Shown one piece after another: positions 17,673 through 25,353 of a stretch of 64,000 bases of DNA (position 1 is its first letter; each line of letters starts with the position of its first letter). Where the stretch lies: positions 372,001 through 436,000 of the forward strand of contig JADJVE010000003.1 in NCBI GenBank assembly GCA_016716715.1. The letters are read 5' to 3'. This DNA is from Acidobacteriota bacterium. GTDB lineage: Bacteria > Acidobacteriota > Thermoanaerobaculia > UBA5066. The position numbers and the translations under genes were made by a program. Below the pieces are notes generated by a model. That model ran no database searches. It had not been told where the DNA came from and saw only the letters and a list, made by a program, of their open reading frames with translations.

Positions 17673-17990
17673 TCAGCCCTGGGACTTCGGCGTGCCGGGC
17701 TTGCCCGCGCGCAACTCGGGCGGAATCTGCAGGGGACCCGTCTGCCGCAGGTCTTCCTTGATGATGAGATCGAGGAAGAGCTCGCGCACGCCGTCCTGGC
17801 CCTGGGCCTTGAAGACGCTGCCCACGTCGCGCGGCTTGAGCTCGATCCCGGTCATCGCCTTGAGGTACTGGCAGAACACGGTCGCGCGCGCCCGGAACGA
17901 CACGATGAGGATGAAGAGTAGAAGGCCGGCAAACCCGAGGAAGGCGATCCCCATGACGCCTTTGACCTCAAAGAGATTCGAGGGATTCAT
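17673..17990 (-). CDS. Small single-pass membrane protein, unknown
   Basis: A 105-residue protein starting MNPSNLFEVKGVMGIAFLGF, with one hydrophobic helix (~14-36) followed by a cytoplasmic or periplasmic stretch (FCQYLKAMTGIELKPRDVGS and ELFLDLIIKEDLRQTGPLQI). The ATG at 17990 is preferred because GGAG lies nine bases upstream and the helix then sits at the N terminus; the frame is open further, to 18059. I do not recognise the family. It immediately precedes the VWFA protein gene and may act with it. Confidence 0.6.
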   Translation of the reverse strand: MNPSNLFEVKGVMGIAFLGFAGLLLFILIVSFRARATVFCQYLKAMTGIELKPRDVGSVFKAQGQDGVRELFLDLIIKEDLRQTGPLQIPPELRAGKPGTPKSQG

Positions 17991-18079
17991 GCGGAAGCTC
18001 TCCGCGCCGGACGAGCCGGTTTCATGAAGTCTCCTTCTCCCCGCGAGCCCCCCAATCATAACGCGGGCCGCTCTCTGCG

Positions 18080-19204
18080 TCAGCGGGAGAAGGCGATCCG
18101 GTAGATCACGCCCGCCTTGTCGTCGGACACGAGAAGGGAGCCGTCGGGCCTCACGAGGACGTCCACGGGCCGGCCCCAGGCCTTCTCACCCTCGAGCCAG
18201 CCTTCCGCGAAGACGACCTCGGCGCCGGGCTTTCCGTCCCTGAACGGGATCGTCGCGACGCGGTAGCCGACCTTCCTCTTGCGGTTCCACGAGCCGTGCT
18301 GGGCGACGAAGGCCCGGCCGCGGTACTCGGCCGGGAAGGCGGAGCCCGTGTAGAAGCGCATCCCGAGCGGCGCGACGTGGGCCTGGAACCGGACGGCCGG
18401 CTTCACGAACTCCGAGCACGGCCGCTCGTTGCCGAACTCCGGGTCCTTCACGTCGCCCCCGTGGCACCACGGGAAGCCGAAGTGCATCCCCGGCGTTGGC
18501 GCGTGGTTCAGCTCGTCCGGCGGCGTGTCGTCGTCGATCCAGTCGCGCCCGTTGTCCGTGAACCACAGCTCCTTCGTGGCCGGGTCCCAGTCGAACCCCA
18601 CGGTGTTCCTGACGCCGCGCGCGTAGACCTCGAAGTGGGTCCCGTCCGGCTTCATGCGCGTGATCGCGGCGTACGGGTCGCTCCGCTTGCAGATGTTGCA
18701 GGGCGCGCCGACCGGCACGTAGAGCCAGCCGTCGGGCCCGAACGCGATGAACTTCCACCCGTGGTGGCCGTCCTTCGGGAGCGCGTCCGTGACCACGACA
18801 GGCCGTCCCGGGCTCTTCAGGCGCGCCTCGATCCCGTCGAAACGCAGGATGCGCGAGACCTCCGCGACGTAGAGCGCGCCGTCCCTCACGGCGACCCCGT
18901 TCGGCTCGTTCAGACCCTTCGCGAGCGTGAGGACCTCTCTCGCTTTCGTCCCGTCGCCCGCGTCGACGACGGCGTAAACGGAGCCCTCGCGCGTCCCGAC
19001 GAAGAGCGTTCCCCCGGGTCCCATCGCCATCGAGCGCGCGCCCGGGACCTCCGCGTAGAGCGAGATCGTGAATCCGGGCGGAAGCTTGATTGTCTCGAGC
19101 TTCACGTCCTTGGCGTCGGCCTGCGCGAGTCTCGACAAGAGAAGAGAAAGGACGAGGAGGAGGAGGAATTTCTTTGAGGGTGAAGAGGGGATGGTCAGCC
19201 GCAT
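18080..19204 (-). CDS. PQQ-type glucose/sorbosone dehydrogenase-like beta-propeller
   Basis: A secreted 374-residue beta-propeller. After a signal peptide come the blocks IKLPPGFTISLYAEVPGARSM, NEPNGVAVRDGALYVAEVSR, VGAPCNICKRSDPYAAITRM, ARGVRNTVGFDWDP, LWFTDNGRDWIDDDTPPDEL and AFVAQHGSWNRKRKVGYRV. These are typical of L-sorbosone dehydrogenase/soluble PQQ sugar dehydrogenases. GGAGG five bases before the ATG at 19204 fixes the start. The signal-peptide n-region (SSPSKKF) is encoded by a copy of the dispersed AT-rich repeat, an odd place for an insertion. Substrate unknown. Confidence 0.85.
   Translation of the reverse strand: MRLTIPSSPSKKFLLLLVLSLLLSRLAQADAKDVKLETIKLPPGFTISLYAEVPGARSMAMGPGGTLFVGTREGSVYAVVDAGDGTKAREVLTLAKGLNEPNGVAVRDGALYVAEVSRILRFDGIEARLKSPGRPVVVTDALPKDGHHGWKFIAFGPDGWLYVPVGAPCNICKRSDPYAAITRMKPDGTHFEVYARGVRNTVGFDWDPATKELWFTDNGRDWIDDDTPPDELNHAPTPGMHFGFPWCHGGDVKDPEFGNERPCSEFVKPAVRFQAHVAPLGMRFYTGSAFPAEYRGRAFVAQHGSWNRKRKVGYRVATIPFRDGKPGAEVVFAEGWLEGEKAWGRPVDVLVRPDGSLLVSDDKAGVIYRIAFSR
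19159..19190 (+). repeat. AT-rich dispersed repeat, copy 4 (signal peptide of sugar dehydrogenase)
   Basis: Its core, GGAATTTCTTTGAGGGTGAA, is continued by GAGGGG. It is antisense to the host gene, which reads it as SSPSKKF just after the start codon. It is flanked on the left by a GAGGAGGAGG purine tract like that seen in other copies. Confidence 0.65.
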
Positions 19205-19262
19205 CGTTCCTCCGCGCGAGGGAATTATCCGCTGTCCTTCTCGACGCATAATCTCCGTTCTC

Positions 19263-19928
19263 ATGCCTCTCACCGACGACACGCCGCCTCCCCGGCTGCC
19301 GCGGCCGCTCGACGCGGCCGAGATCCGCGTCCTCGGCGCCCTGCTCGAGAAGCAGCAGGCGACGCCGGAGTACTACCCGCTCACGCTCCACGCGCTCGTC
19401 GCGGCGTGCAACCAGAAAACGAACCGCGAGCCCGTGACGGAGCTGGACGAGGCAGCGGTGCTCGCGGCTCTCGAGCGGCTCCGCGAGCACGTCCTCGTCT
19501 GGAAGACGGGCGGCGCGCGCGCCGAGAAGTGGGAGCAGAACGTGGACCGCCGGTGGGGTCTCGACGCGGCCGGCAAGGCCGTGATGACGCTCCTGCTCCT
19601 GCGCGGCGAGCAGACGCCCGGCGAGCTGCGCGGCCGGAGCGACCGGCTGCACGCGTTCGCGACGCCGGGCGAGGTCGAGGACGCCCTGCGGGCTCTCGCG
19701 GCGGGGCCGGAGCCGCTCGCCGCCGAGCGCGGGCGCCGGCCCGGGCAGAAGGAGACGCGCTGGACGCATCTCGTGGGAGGCCCGGTCGCGGACGTCGAGG
19801 CGGCGCGGCACGCGACGCCCGGACCGCCGCCGAGCGAGCTTGCCTTCCGCCTCGCATCGCTCGAGGCTGCCGTCGCCGCGCTCGGGCGCGATCTCGGCGA
19901 GCTGAAGAAGAAGCTCGGAGAGGATTAG
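19263..19928 (+). CDS. DUF480 (YceH-like) protein
   Basis: A 221-residue protein of the YceH/DUF480 family: two winged-helix-like domains starting LDAAEIRVLGALLEKQQATPEYYPLTLHAL and continuing NQKTNREPVTELDE, the strongly conserved family opening. It ends in a predicted coiled coil (RLASLEAAVAALGRDLGELKKKL). The ATG at 19263 is 58 bases from the divergent sugar dehydrogenase gene. Its role is unknown; the fold suggests DNA binding. Confidence 0.88.
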   Translation: MPLTDDTPPPRLPRPLDAAEIRVLGALLEKQQATPEYYPLTLHALVAACNQKTNREPVTELDEAAVLAALERLREHVLVWKTGGARAEKWEQNVDRRWGLDAAGKAVMTLLLLRGEQTPGELRGRSDRLHAFATPGEVEDALRALAAGPEPLAAERGRRPGQKETRWTHLVGGPVADVEAARHATPGPPPSELAFRLASLEAAVAALGRDLGELKKKLGED

Positions 19929-19930
19929 AG

Positions 19931-19966
19931 AGAAAGAGAAGATGAGGATTTTCTTAGAAGGTGAAT
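19931..19966 (+). repeat. AT-rich dispersed repeat, copy 5 (supplies a start codon)
   Basis: This is one of the best matches: a purine-rich lead (AGAAAGAGAAGATGAG) followed by GATTTTCTTAGAAGGTGAA. The ATG and first ~8 codons of the next gene (MRIFLEGEY) lie inside it, in sense orientation. Confidence 0.7.
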
Positions 19967-20466
19967 ATTCGCGGCGGAGCGCCGCGCCGCGCCTGCTCCT
20001 TCTGATTGCGGCCGTGGCCCTCGCCGCACGGGCACCTTCGCAGAATCTCCCCTCTTCCTCTCCCTCGCTGTCTCCCTCTCCGACTCCCATTCCCTCCGTC
20101 CCCCTTCCCGCGGAGCTCGACCGCGTTCTCCGCGACTACGAGAAAGCGTGGTCTGCGCGCGACGCCGCGGGCCTCGCGGCACTGTTCGCGGAGGACGGGT
20201 TCGTCCTCCAGGGCGGCAAGCCTCCCGTGCGCGGGCGTGGGGCTATCCAGGCCGCCTACGAGGGGCACGAGGGCCCGCTCGCCCTGCGCGCGTTCGCATT
20301 CGGCGTCGAGGGCGCGACCGGCTGGATCCTCGGCGGCTACGCCCGGAAGGCGGGCGATCCGGACGACGGGAAGTTCACGCTCACGCTCCGCAAGGAGAGA
20401 GACGGCCGCTGGATGATCGTGTCCGACATGGACAACGGGAACCGTCCCCCGAGAAAGCAGCCTTGA
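19942..20466 (+). CDS. Secreted NTF2-like (SnoaL/DUF4440 type) protein
   Basis: A 174-residue protein with a hydrophobic signal peptide (APRLLLLIAAVALAARA), a Ser/Pro linker (SSSPSLSPSPTPIP) and an NTF2-like cone fold. The fold shows LRDYEKAWSARDAAGLAALFAEDGFVLQ, then GRGAIQAAYEG and LTLRKERDGRWMIVSDMDN. Such domains bind small ligands or act as scaffolds; no catalytic assignment is possible. The N-terminal MRIFLEGEY comes from the dispersed repeat. The TGA overlaps the TTG start of the acyl-CoA dehydrogenase gene. Confidence 0.78.
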   Translation: MRIFLEGEYSRRSAAPRLLLLIAAVALAARAPSQNLPSSSPSLSPSPTPIPSVPLPAELDRVLRDYEKAWSARDAAGLAALFAEDGFVLQGGKPPVRGRGAIQAAYEGHEGPLALRAFAFGVEGATGWILGGYARKAGDPDDGKFTLTLRKERDGRWMIVSDMDNGNRPPRKQP

Positions 20467-22250
20467 ACCCTCTCGTCGACGACCGCGGCCTCGACTTCCT
20501 GCTCTACGAGGTCCACGACGCCGCGTCGCTCCTCGCGTACCCCCAATTCGCCGACCACGCGAGGGAGACGTTCGATGCGTACGTCGGCGTCTGCCGGCGC
20601 TTCGCGCGCGAGACGCTGTTCCCCGCGTACCGCGTGCTCGACGCCGAGCCGCCGCGCTTCGAGGGCGGGCGCGTCACGGTGCATCCACTCCTTCACGAAA
20701 TCTGGCCGAAGCTCGTCGAGATCGGCGTCGTCGCGGCCTCGCGCCCGTTCGACGTCGGCGGCGCGCAGCTGCCGCTCACCGTCGCGACCGCGGCGCACCT
20801 CTACGTCATGGCGGGCTGCTGCGCCGTCTACAGCTACGCCGGCCTCACGACGGGCGCCGCGCATCTCGTCGAGGCGTTTGGGAGCGCGGCGCTCAAGGCG
20901 ACGTATCTCGCGCCACTCTACGAAGGGCGCTGGACCGGGACGATGGCGCTCACGGAGCCGCAGGCGGGCTCGAGCCTGTCGGACGTCGCGACGCGCGCGA
21001 CGCCGGCCGGCGACCACTTCCTCCTCTCGGGCTCCAAGATCTTCATCTCGGGCGGGGACCACGATCTTTCGGAGAACGTCGTCCACCTTGCGCTCGCCCG
21101 GATCGACGGCGCGCCCGCCGGGATCCGTGGCGTCAGCCTCTTCGTCGTCCCGAAGCGCCGCCTCGAGAACGGTTCCCTCGCCCCGAACGACGTCACGACG
21201 GCCGGGCTCGTCCACAAGATCGGCTGGAGAGCGCTTCCGGCGGCCGTCCTCTCCTTCGGCGAGGCCGGCGACTGCCGCGGCTGGCTCGTCGGAGAGCCGA
21301 ACCAGGGCGTCCCCTACATGTTCCAGATGATGAACGCGGCGCGCATCTCGGTCGGCGCCGACGCCGTCGCGACGGCTTCCGTCGCCTACCACGAGAGCCT
21401 CGCGTACGCGCGGACGCGGCCGCAGGGCCGGCCCGTGGGCAGCCGCGATCCGGGCAAGCCGCAGGTCCCGATCGTCGAGCACGCGGACGTCCGGCGGATG
21501 CTCCTGCGTCAGAAGGCGATCGTGGAGGGCGGCCTCTCGCTCATCCTCTGCGTCGCGCGGCTCGCGGACGTGTCCGAGCACGCGCCGGAGCCGGCCGAAC
21601 GCGAGCGCGCGCAGCTCCTCCTCGACCTCCTGACGCCGGTGGCGAAGAGCTTCCCGGCCGAGAAGGGCTTCGAGTCGACTTCCCTCGCCGTTCAGGTGCA
21701 CGGCGGCTACGGGTACACGAGCGAGTACCTGCCCGAGGCGCTCTGGCGCGACCAGAAGCTCAACTCCATCCACGAGGGGACGACGGGGATCCAGGCGCTC
21801 GACCTCCTCGGCCGGAAGGCCGTCGCGCAGAACGGCGCCGCGCTCGCGGCCCTGGGCCGCGAGGTCGCGTCGGCGTGCGCGCGGGCGCAGAAGGCCGGCG
21901 TCGCGCCGGACTGGATCGCGGCCGTGCGCGGGACGGGCGAGAGGATCGGCGCACTCACGGCGTCTCTCGGGAAGAAGGGCGCGGGCGGGGACGTCGAAGG
22001 CATGCTCCGCCACGCGGCGGACTATCTCGAGCTCTTCTCCACGTTCGTCGTCGCGTGGCAGTGGCTGCTGCAGGCCGCCGTCGCGCGCGAGGGGATCGAC
22101 GCGGGCCGCGGGCCGGAAGCGTTCTACGAGGGCAAGCTCGCGGCCGCGCAGTACTGGATCCGAGCCGAGCTCCCGAAGGCGGCCGCGCTCGCGACGGTCT
22201 GCGAGGAGAACGAGGACTCGTACGCGCGGATGCGGTCCGACTGGTTCTAG
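20463..22250 (+). CDS. Acyl-CoA dehydrogenase
   Basis: A 595-residue flavoenzyme that introduces the alpha-beta double bond in acyl-CoA (beta-oxidation). Motifs: GTMALTEPQAGSSLSDVATRA (FAD/substrate loop), KIFISGGDHDLSENVVHLALAR, VQVHGGYGYTSEYLPE and the catalytic-base region HEGTTGIQALDLLGRK. The extra C-terminal domain (~470-595) places it with the large FadE5-like enzymes rather than the ~385-residue short-chain type. It starts at TTG 20463, inside the TTGA overlap with the preceding stop; the alternative upstream frame is meaningless. No electron-transfer flavoprotein genes are nearby. Confidence 0.92.
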   Translation: MNPLVDDRGLDFLLYEVHDAASLLAYPQFADHARETFDAYVGVCRRFARETLFPAYRVLDAEPPRFEGGRVTVHPLLHEIWPKLVEIGVVAASRPFDVGGAQLPLTVATAAHLYVMAGCCAVYSYAGLTTGAAHLVEAFGSAALKATYLAPLYEGRWTGTMALTEPQAGSSLSDVATRATPAGDHFLLSGSKIFISGGDHDLSENVVHLALARIDGAPAGIRGVSLFVVPKRRLENGSLAPNDVTTAGLVHKIGWRALPAAVLSFGEAGDCRGWLVGEPNQGVPYMFQMMNAARISVGADAVATASVAYHESLAYARTRPQGRPVGSRDPGKPQVPIVEHADVRRMLLRQKAIVEGGLSLILCVARLADVSEHAPEPAERERAQLLLDLLTPVAKSFPAEKGFESTSLAVQVHGGYGYTSEYLPEALWRDQKLNSIHEGTTGIQALDLLGRKAVAQNGAALAALGREVASACARAQKAGVAPDWIAAVRGTGERIGALTASLGKKGAGGDVEGMLRHAADYLELFSTFVVAWQWLLQAAVAREGIDAGRGPEAFYEGKLAAAQYWIRAELPKAAALATVCEENEDSYARMRSDWF

Positions 22251-22254
22251 CGGC

Positions 22255-22608
22255 TCACGCGTCCCCGACGCCGCGCACGCGCTCCTCGACCTTCGACCGC
22301 GCGGCGCCGAGCGCCTTCGCGAGCGCGCCGACGGCGACGCGCGCGCGGGCCGCGTCGCCGCACGTGAAGAGGTCCACGGCGGCCTCGCCGCGCTCGGGCC
22401 ACGTGTGGATGGTGAGGTGCGACTCGGAGATCACGACGACGCCGCTCACGCCCTGCGGGCTCAGGCGGTGGATGTGGATGCCGAGAACCTTCGCGCCCAT
22501 CTGCCTCACGGCGTCGACGAGGAGCGTCTCGACGAGGACGGGATCGTCCAGCGTCGCGAACGGCGCGCCCGCGACGTCGAGGAGGAAATGCACGCCGAGC
22601 GGCTTCAT
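22255..22608 (-). CDS. speH: S-adenosylmethionine decarboxylase proenzyme
   Basis: A 117-residue pyruvoyl enzyme making decarboxylated AdoMet, the aminopropyl donor. The self-cleavage site is Glu62-Ser63 in VISESHLTIHTWPE. Ser63, His68 and Cys83 (LFTCGD) fall at exactly the positions known for the short bacterial AdoMetDC class. The ATG overlaps the stop of the upstream membrane-protein gene (ATGA). It is the last gene of an operon that also encodes a spermidine synthase homologue, so the two can work in sequence. Confidence 0.95.
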   Translation of the reverse strand: MKPLGVHFLLDVAGAPFATLDDPVLVETLLVDAVRQMGAKVLGIHIHRLSPQGVSGVVVISESHLTIHTWPERGEAAVDLFTCGDAARARVAVGALAKALGAARSKVEERVRGVGDA

Positions 22609-23696
22609 CGGATCCCCAGCGCGCCGACGGCGCCCTCGTTCGCGGGCTTGACCTTCCAGAGGAACGCGTCCCACACGTAGTGCGTCGCCTGCGGAAGAGC
22701 AAGGAGCGGCACGAGAAGAGCCAGAGCCAGCGCGCCCGGCTCGGCCGCGGCGCCCGGGAAGAAGCGCGGGTTGTCGTGCCAGACGAGGCGGTCCCAGCCC
22801 CACTCCTCCGCGAACGCGATCGCGAGGAGAGGCAGGAGGAAGAGCGGCAGGCTCGCGAGTCCCCGGTCAGCAAGGGAGGGAGGAGCCCCGGCCGCGCGGC
22901 GGCTCTCGGCCCGCGCCTTCGACGTGAACCACACGAGGCCGAGGTACGGGATGCCGTGGACGAAGACGTTCGTGGCCGTGAACGCGTAGTCCGAGTCGAG
23001 GACGACGATCCCGAGGAACCACGTGGCCACGGTCGTCAGCACGACGAGGATCTTGCCCCACGAGACGCGCCGGCCGGCGCGGGAGCGGGCGATCTCCTTG
23101 ACGATCCAGGCCGCGAAGACCGCCGCGTAGAGGAGAAATGCGGCGCGCGCGACGGTGGGCGGCAGGCCGGCGAGAAAGTCGCCCTGCAGGAACCACTGGA
23201 ACCGGCGCGGCAGGTGGGCGTGCCAGAAGAGGAGCGGTGTGAGCGTTGCGCCGTAGACGGCGGCCGCGTCGAGGCGCCGGCTCCACGCTCCCTCCTCGCC
23301 CTCGCCGTTCTTGCGGCGGTAGAGCGCGACCCAGCCGTACTGCTGGCGCACGAAGTGGAAGACCGCGAGGTACGCGAGGACCCTCCAGAAGAAGAGGGCC
23401 GACACGGAGTACGCGGCGACGCCGACGGCCCACGCGAGGAGCGGGACGCCGGCGTACAGGAGGAGCCGCTCCTGGGCGTCGGCGCCGTCCGCGAGGACGC
23501 GCCACCCCGTCGACCAGACGTGCGCGACGTCCACGCCGACGATCGCGAGGAGGAACAGCCAGGGCGGCGCGTCGCCGTCCAGGATTCCGGCCGCCTTCCC
23601 GAGCGCGAGGAGGGCGAGCGCGAGCGCCGCGGACCCGCCGAAGAGCAGGAGGTCGGCGCGGCGCGAGAAGAGCCAGTTCGAGGCGGTGTCGGGCAC
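22605..23696 (-). CDS. Polytopic membrane protein, unknown (polyamine operon)
   Basis: A 363-residue protein with about eight to ten hydrophobic helices. Conserved-looking polar features within helices are DVAHVW (~56), FHFVRQQYGW (~113), WHAHLPRRFQ (~158) and FVHGIPYLGLVWF (~250). The repeated His residues suggest a metal or haem site or a membrane-bound oxidoreductase, but I do not recognise the family. It sits between the flavoprotein and AdoMetDC genes, 13 bases from the former and overlapping the latter, so a role with the polyamine genes is likely. Confidence 0.7.
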   Translation of the reverse strand: MPDTASNWLFSRRADLLLFGGSAALALALLALGKAAGILDGDAPPWLFLLAIVGVDVAHVWSTGWRVLADGADAQERLLLYAGVPLLAWAVGVAAYSVSALFFWRVLAYLAVFHFVRQQYGWVALYRRKNGEGEEGAWSRRLDAAAVYGATLTPLLFWHAHLPRRFQWFLQGDFLAGLPPTVARAAFLLYAAVFAAWIVKEIARSRAGRRVSWGKILVVLTTVATWFLGIVVLDSDYAFTATNVFVHGIPYLGLVWFTSKARAESRRAAGAPPSLADRGLASLPLFLLPLLAIAFAEEWGWDRLVWHDNPRFFPGAAAEPGALALALLVPLLALPQATHYVWDAFLWKVKPANEGAVGALGIR

Positions 23697-23709
23697 GATC
23701 GTTCCGATG

Positions 23710-25353
23710 TTAGCCCGCCGCGAGGATCGCCTCGGCGGCCCGGACGCCCGCGTCCTGCGCCTCCTCGAAGAGCGGCAGGCCGGCCGAGTCCGCGTGCGCG
23801 AAGTGGACGCCGCCCTCGGGCGCGAGGCGGCGCACGGGGCTCGAGAGGAAGCCCGGCGTCGGGCGGAGCATCGCGTGGCCCCAGCGCGCGAAGTCCATCC
23901 GCGTCACGAGCCCGGGCAGGTCCGCATGCGCGCGCGAGAGGTCGGCGAGGACCGCGGCCGCGAGGTCCTTCCACTCGGCGGAGAGGAGATGTTCGCGCGC
24001 CTTCACGGGCTCCTCGTCGGTGAGCGGCAGGTAGTACGTGAAGACCGTCGATCCGTGGTCCTTCCCGGCCTGGTGCGTCGCGACGACGTAGCCGAGCGAG
24101 CGGGAGTCGTAGAGGACGTTGTCCCACGCGAGGGGATGCCCCGTCTCCTTCGGGCGCCCCGAGAGCGTGACGTTCGCGACGAGCCACGGCGCGTAGGACA
24201 GCGCGTCGAGCCACGTCGGCGGCGCCGTTCGCCAGGGCGCGAAGACGTGCCGCGCCGCGTACTTCGGGAGCGCGAGGATCGCGTCCTTCGCCTCGACGGC
24301 GACGACCTCCTTCGTCTTTGCGTCGAGGTAACGCAGGCGAACGGGTGCGCCCTTCGCCGCGGACGGCACGACGTCGAAGACGAGCGCCCGCGAGTCGATC
24401 TTTCCTGCCGCGGATTTCGCGAGGTGCTGAACGAGCCGGCCGTTTCCCTCGGGCCACGTCAGGAAGTCCGACGGCTCCTCGTCCTCGTCCTCCCCGGGCA
24501 GGCGCGAGGCGTTGTAGTGGATGCCGGCCCACGCGGAGATCCGGTCGAGGTTCGTCCCGAAGTCGTCGCGGCAGCCATACTCGGCGAGCCAGCGCAGGCG
24601 CTTCGACGCGAAGCCGTTCGCGTCCAGCCACTCGGCCATCGTCGTGCGGTCGAGAGCGAGGAGGTCCGCGTCGTCCGAGGAGCGGCGCGTCGGGATCGCG
24701 AACGCGCGGCGCCCCTCGCCGTCCTTGCGGCCGGCGAGCGCGTCCATGAGGACGCGAAAGCGGTTCAGCTGCTCGACGTCCGCGCGCGAGGCCCCCTCGT
24801 ACGGGTAGAGGCCCGCGTGCCAGCGGTTGCCGTGGTAGAGGCGCTCCTCGGGCTCGCGGCAGAGCATTTCCTCCGCCCACTCGGGAGCGCCGTCCGCGTC
24901 GCGCCCCACGAGCGCGCCGACCTCCTCGAGAACAGCCTCGAGCGCGGGGTTGCGGAAGGCCGGGACGGGGACGTAGTGGGCGCCCCACGGAAAGAGGCTC
25001 ACGTCGCTGCCGCCGGAGACGGCGGTGCCGCCCGGCTCGGGCTCGAGCTCGTAGACGCGGAAGTCCGTCTCGCCCGCGCGCGCGAGGCGCCATGCGGCCG
25101 AGAGGCCGGAGACGCCGCCGCCGACGATCGCGGTTCCGACGCGCTCGGTTCTCACGGCGGGGCGCGCGAAAAGTTCGCCGCCCCGCAGGAGGTGGCCGAG
25201 AGAGGCGTCGGGCACGGCGAACCCGCCCGGAAACTCGAGGGCGCGCACGTCCTTTCGCGAGCAGCCCGCGAGGGCCGACGCGAACGCCGCGAGCGCGGGG
25301 GCCCCGACGAGCGACGCGATCGCGTCGCGGCGCGTCAGTCGAAGCGCTTCCAC
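23710..25353 (-). CDS. FAD-dependent amine-oxidase-like protein with Tat/lipobox N terminus
   Basis: A 547-residue flavoprotein. The N terminus has a twin-arginine motif (LTRRDAIASL), a hydrophobic stretch and a lipobox (ALAGC at ~26-30), predicting Tat export and membrane anchoring. The dinucleotide fold follows (AIVGGGVSGLSAAWRLAR, ~75-92, then VYELEPEPGGTA), and a C-terminal FAD contact region (HFAHADSAGLPLFEEAQDAG). This is the layout of flavin amine oxidases. The start is GTG 25353, which overlaps the upstream synthase gene by 19 bases. Within a polyamine operon an exported polyamine or amine oxidase is an attractive but unproven assignment. Confidence 0.82.
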   Translation of the reverse strand: MEALRLTRRDAIASLVGAPALAAFASALAGCSRKDVRALEFPGGFAVPDASLGHLLRGGELFARPAVRTERVGTAIVGGGVSGLSAAWRLARAGETDFRVYELEPEPGGTAVSGGSDVSLFPWGAHYVPVPAFRNPALEAVLEEVGALVGRDADGAPEWAEEMLCREPEERLYHGNRWHAGLYPYEGASRADVEQLNRFRVLMDALAGRKDGEGRRAFAIPTRRSSDDADLLALDRTTMAEWLDANGFASKRLRWLAEYGCRDDFGTNLDRISAWAGIHYNASRLPGEDEDEEPSDFLTWPEGNGRLVQHLAKSAAGKIDSRALVFDVVPSAAKGAPVRLRYLDAKTKEVVAVEAKDAILALPKYAARHVFAPWRTAPPTWLDALSYAPWLVANVTLSGRPKETGHPLAWDNVLYDSRSLGYVVATHQAGKDHGSTVFTYYLPLTDEEPVKAREHLLSAEWKDLAAAVLADLSRAHADLPGLVTRMDFARWGHAMLRPTPGFLSSPVRRLAPEGGVHFAHADSAGLPLFEEAQDAGVRAAEAILAAG

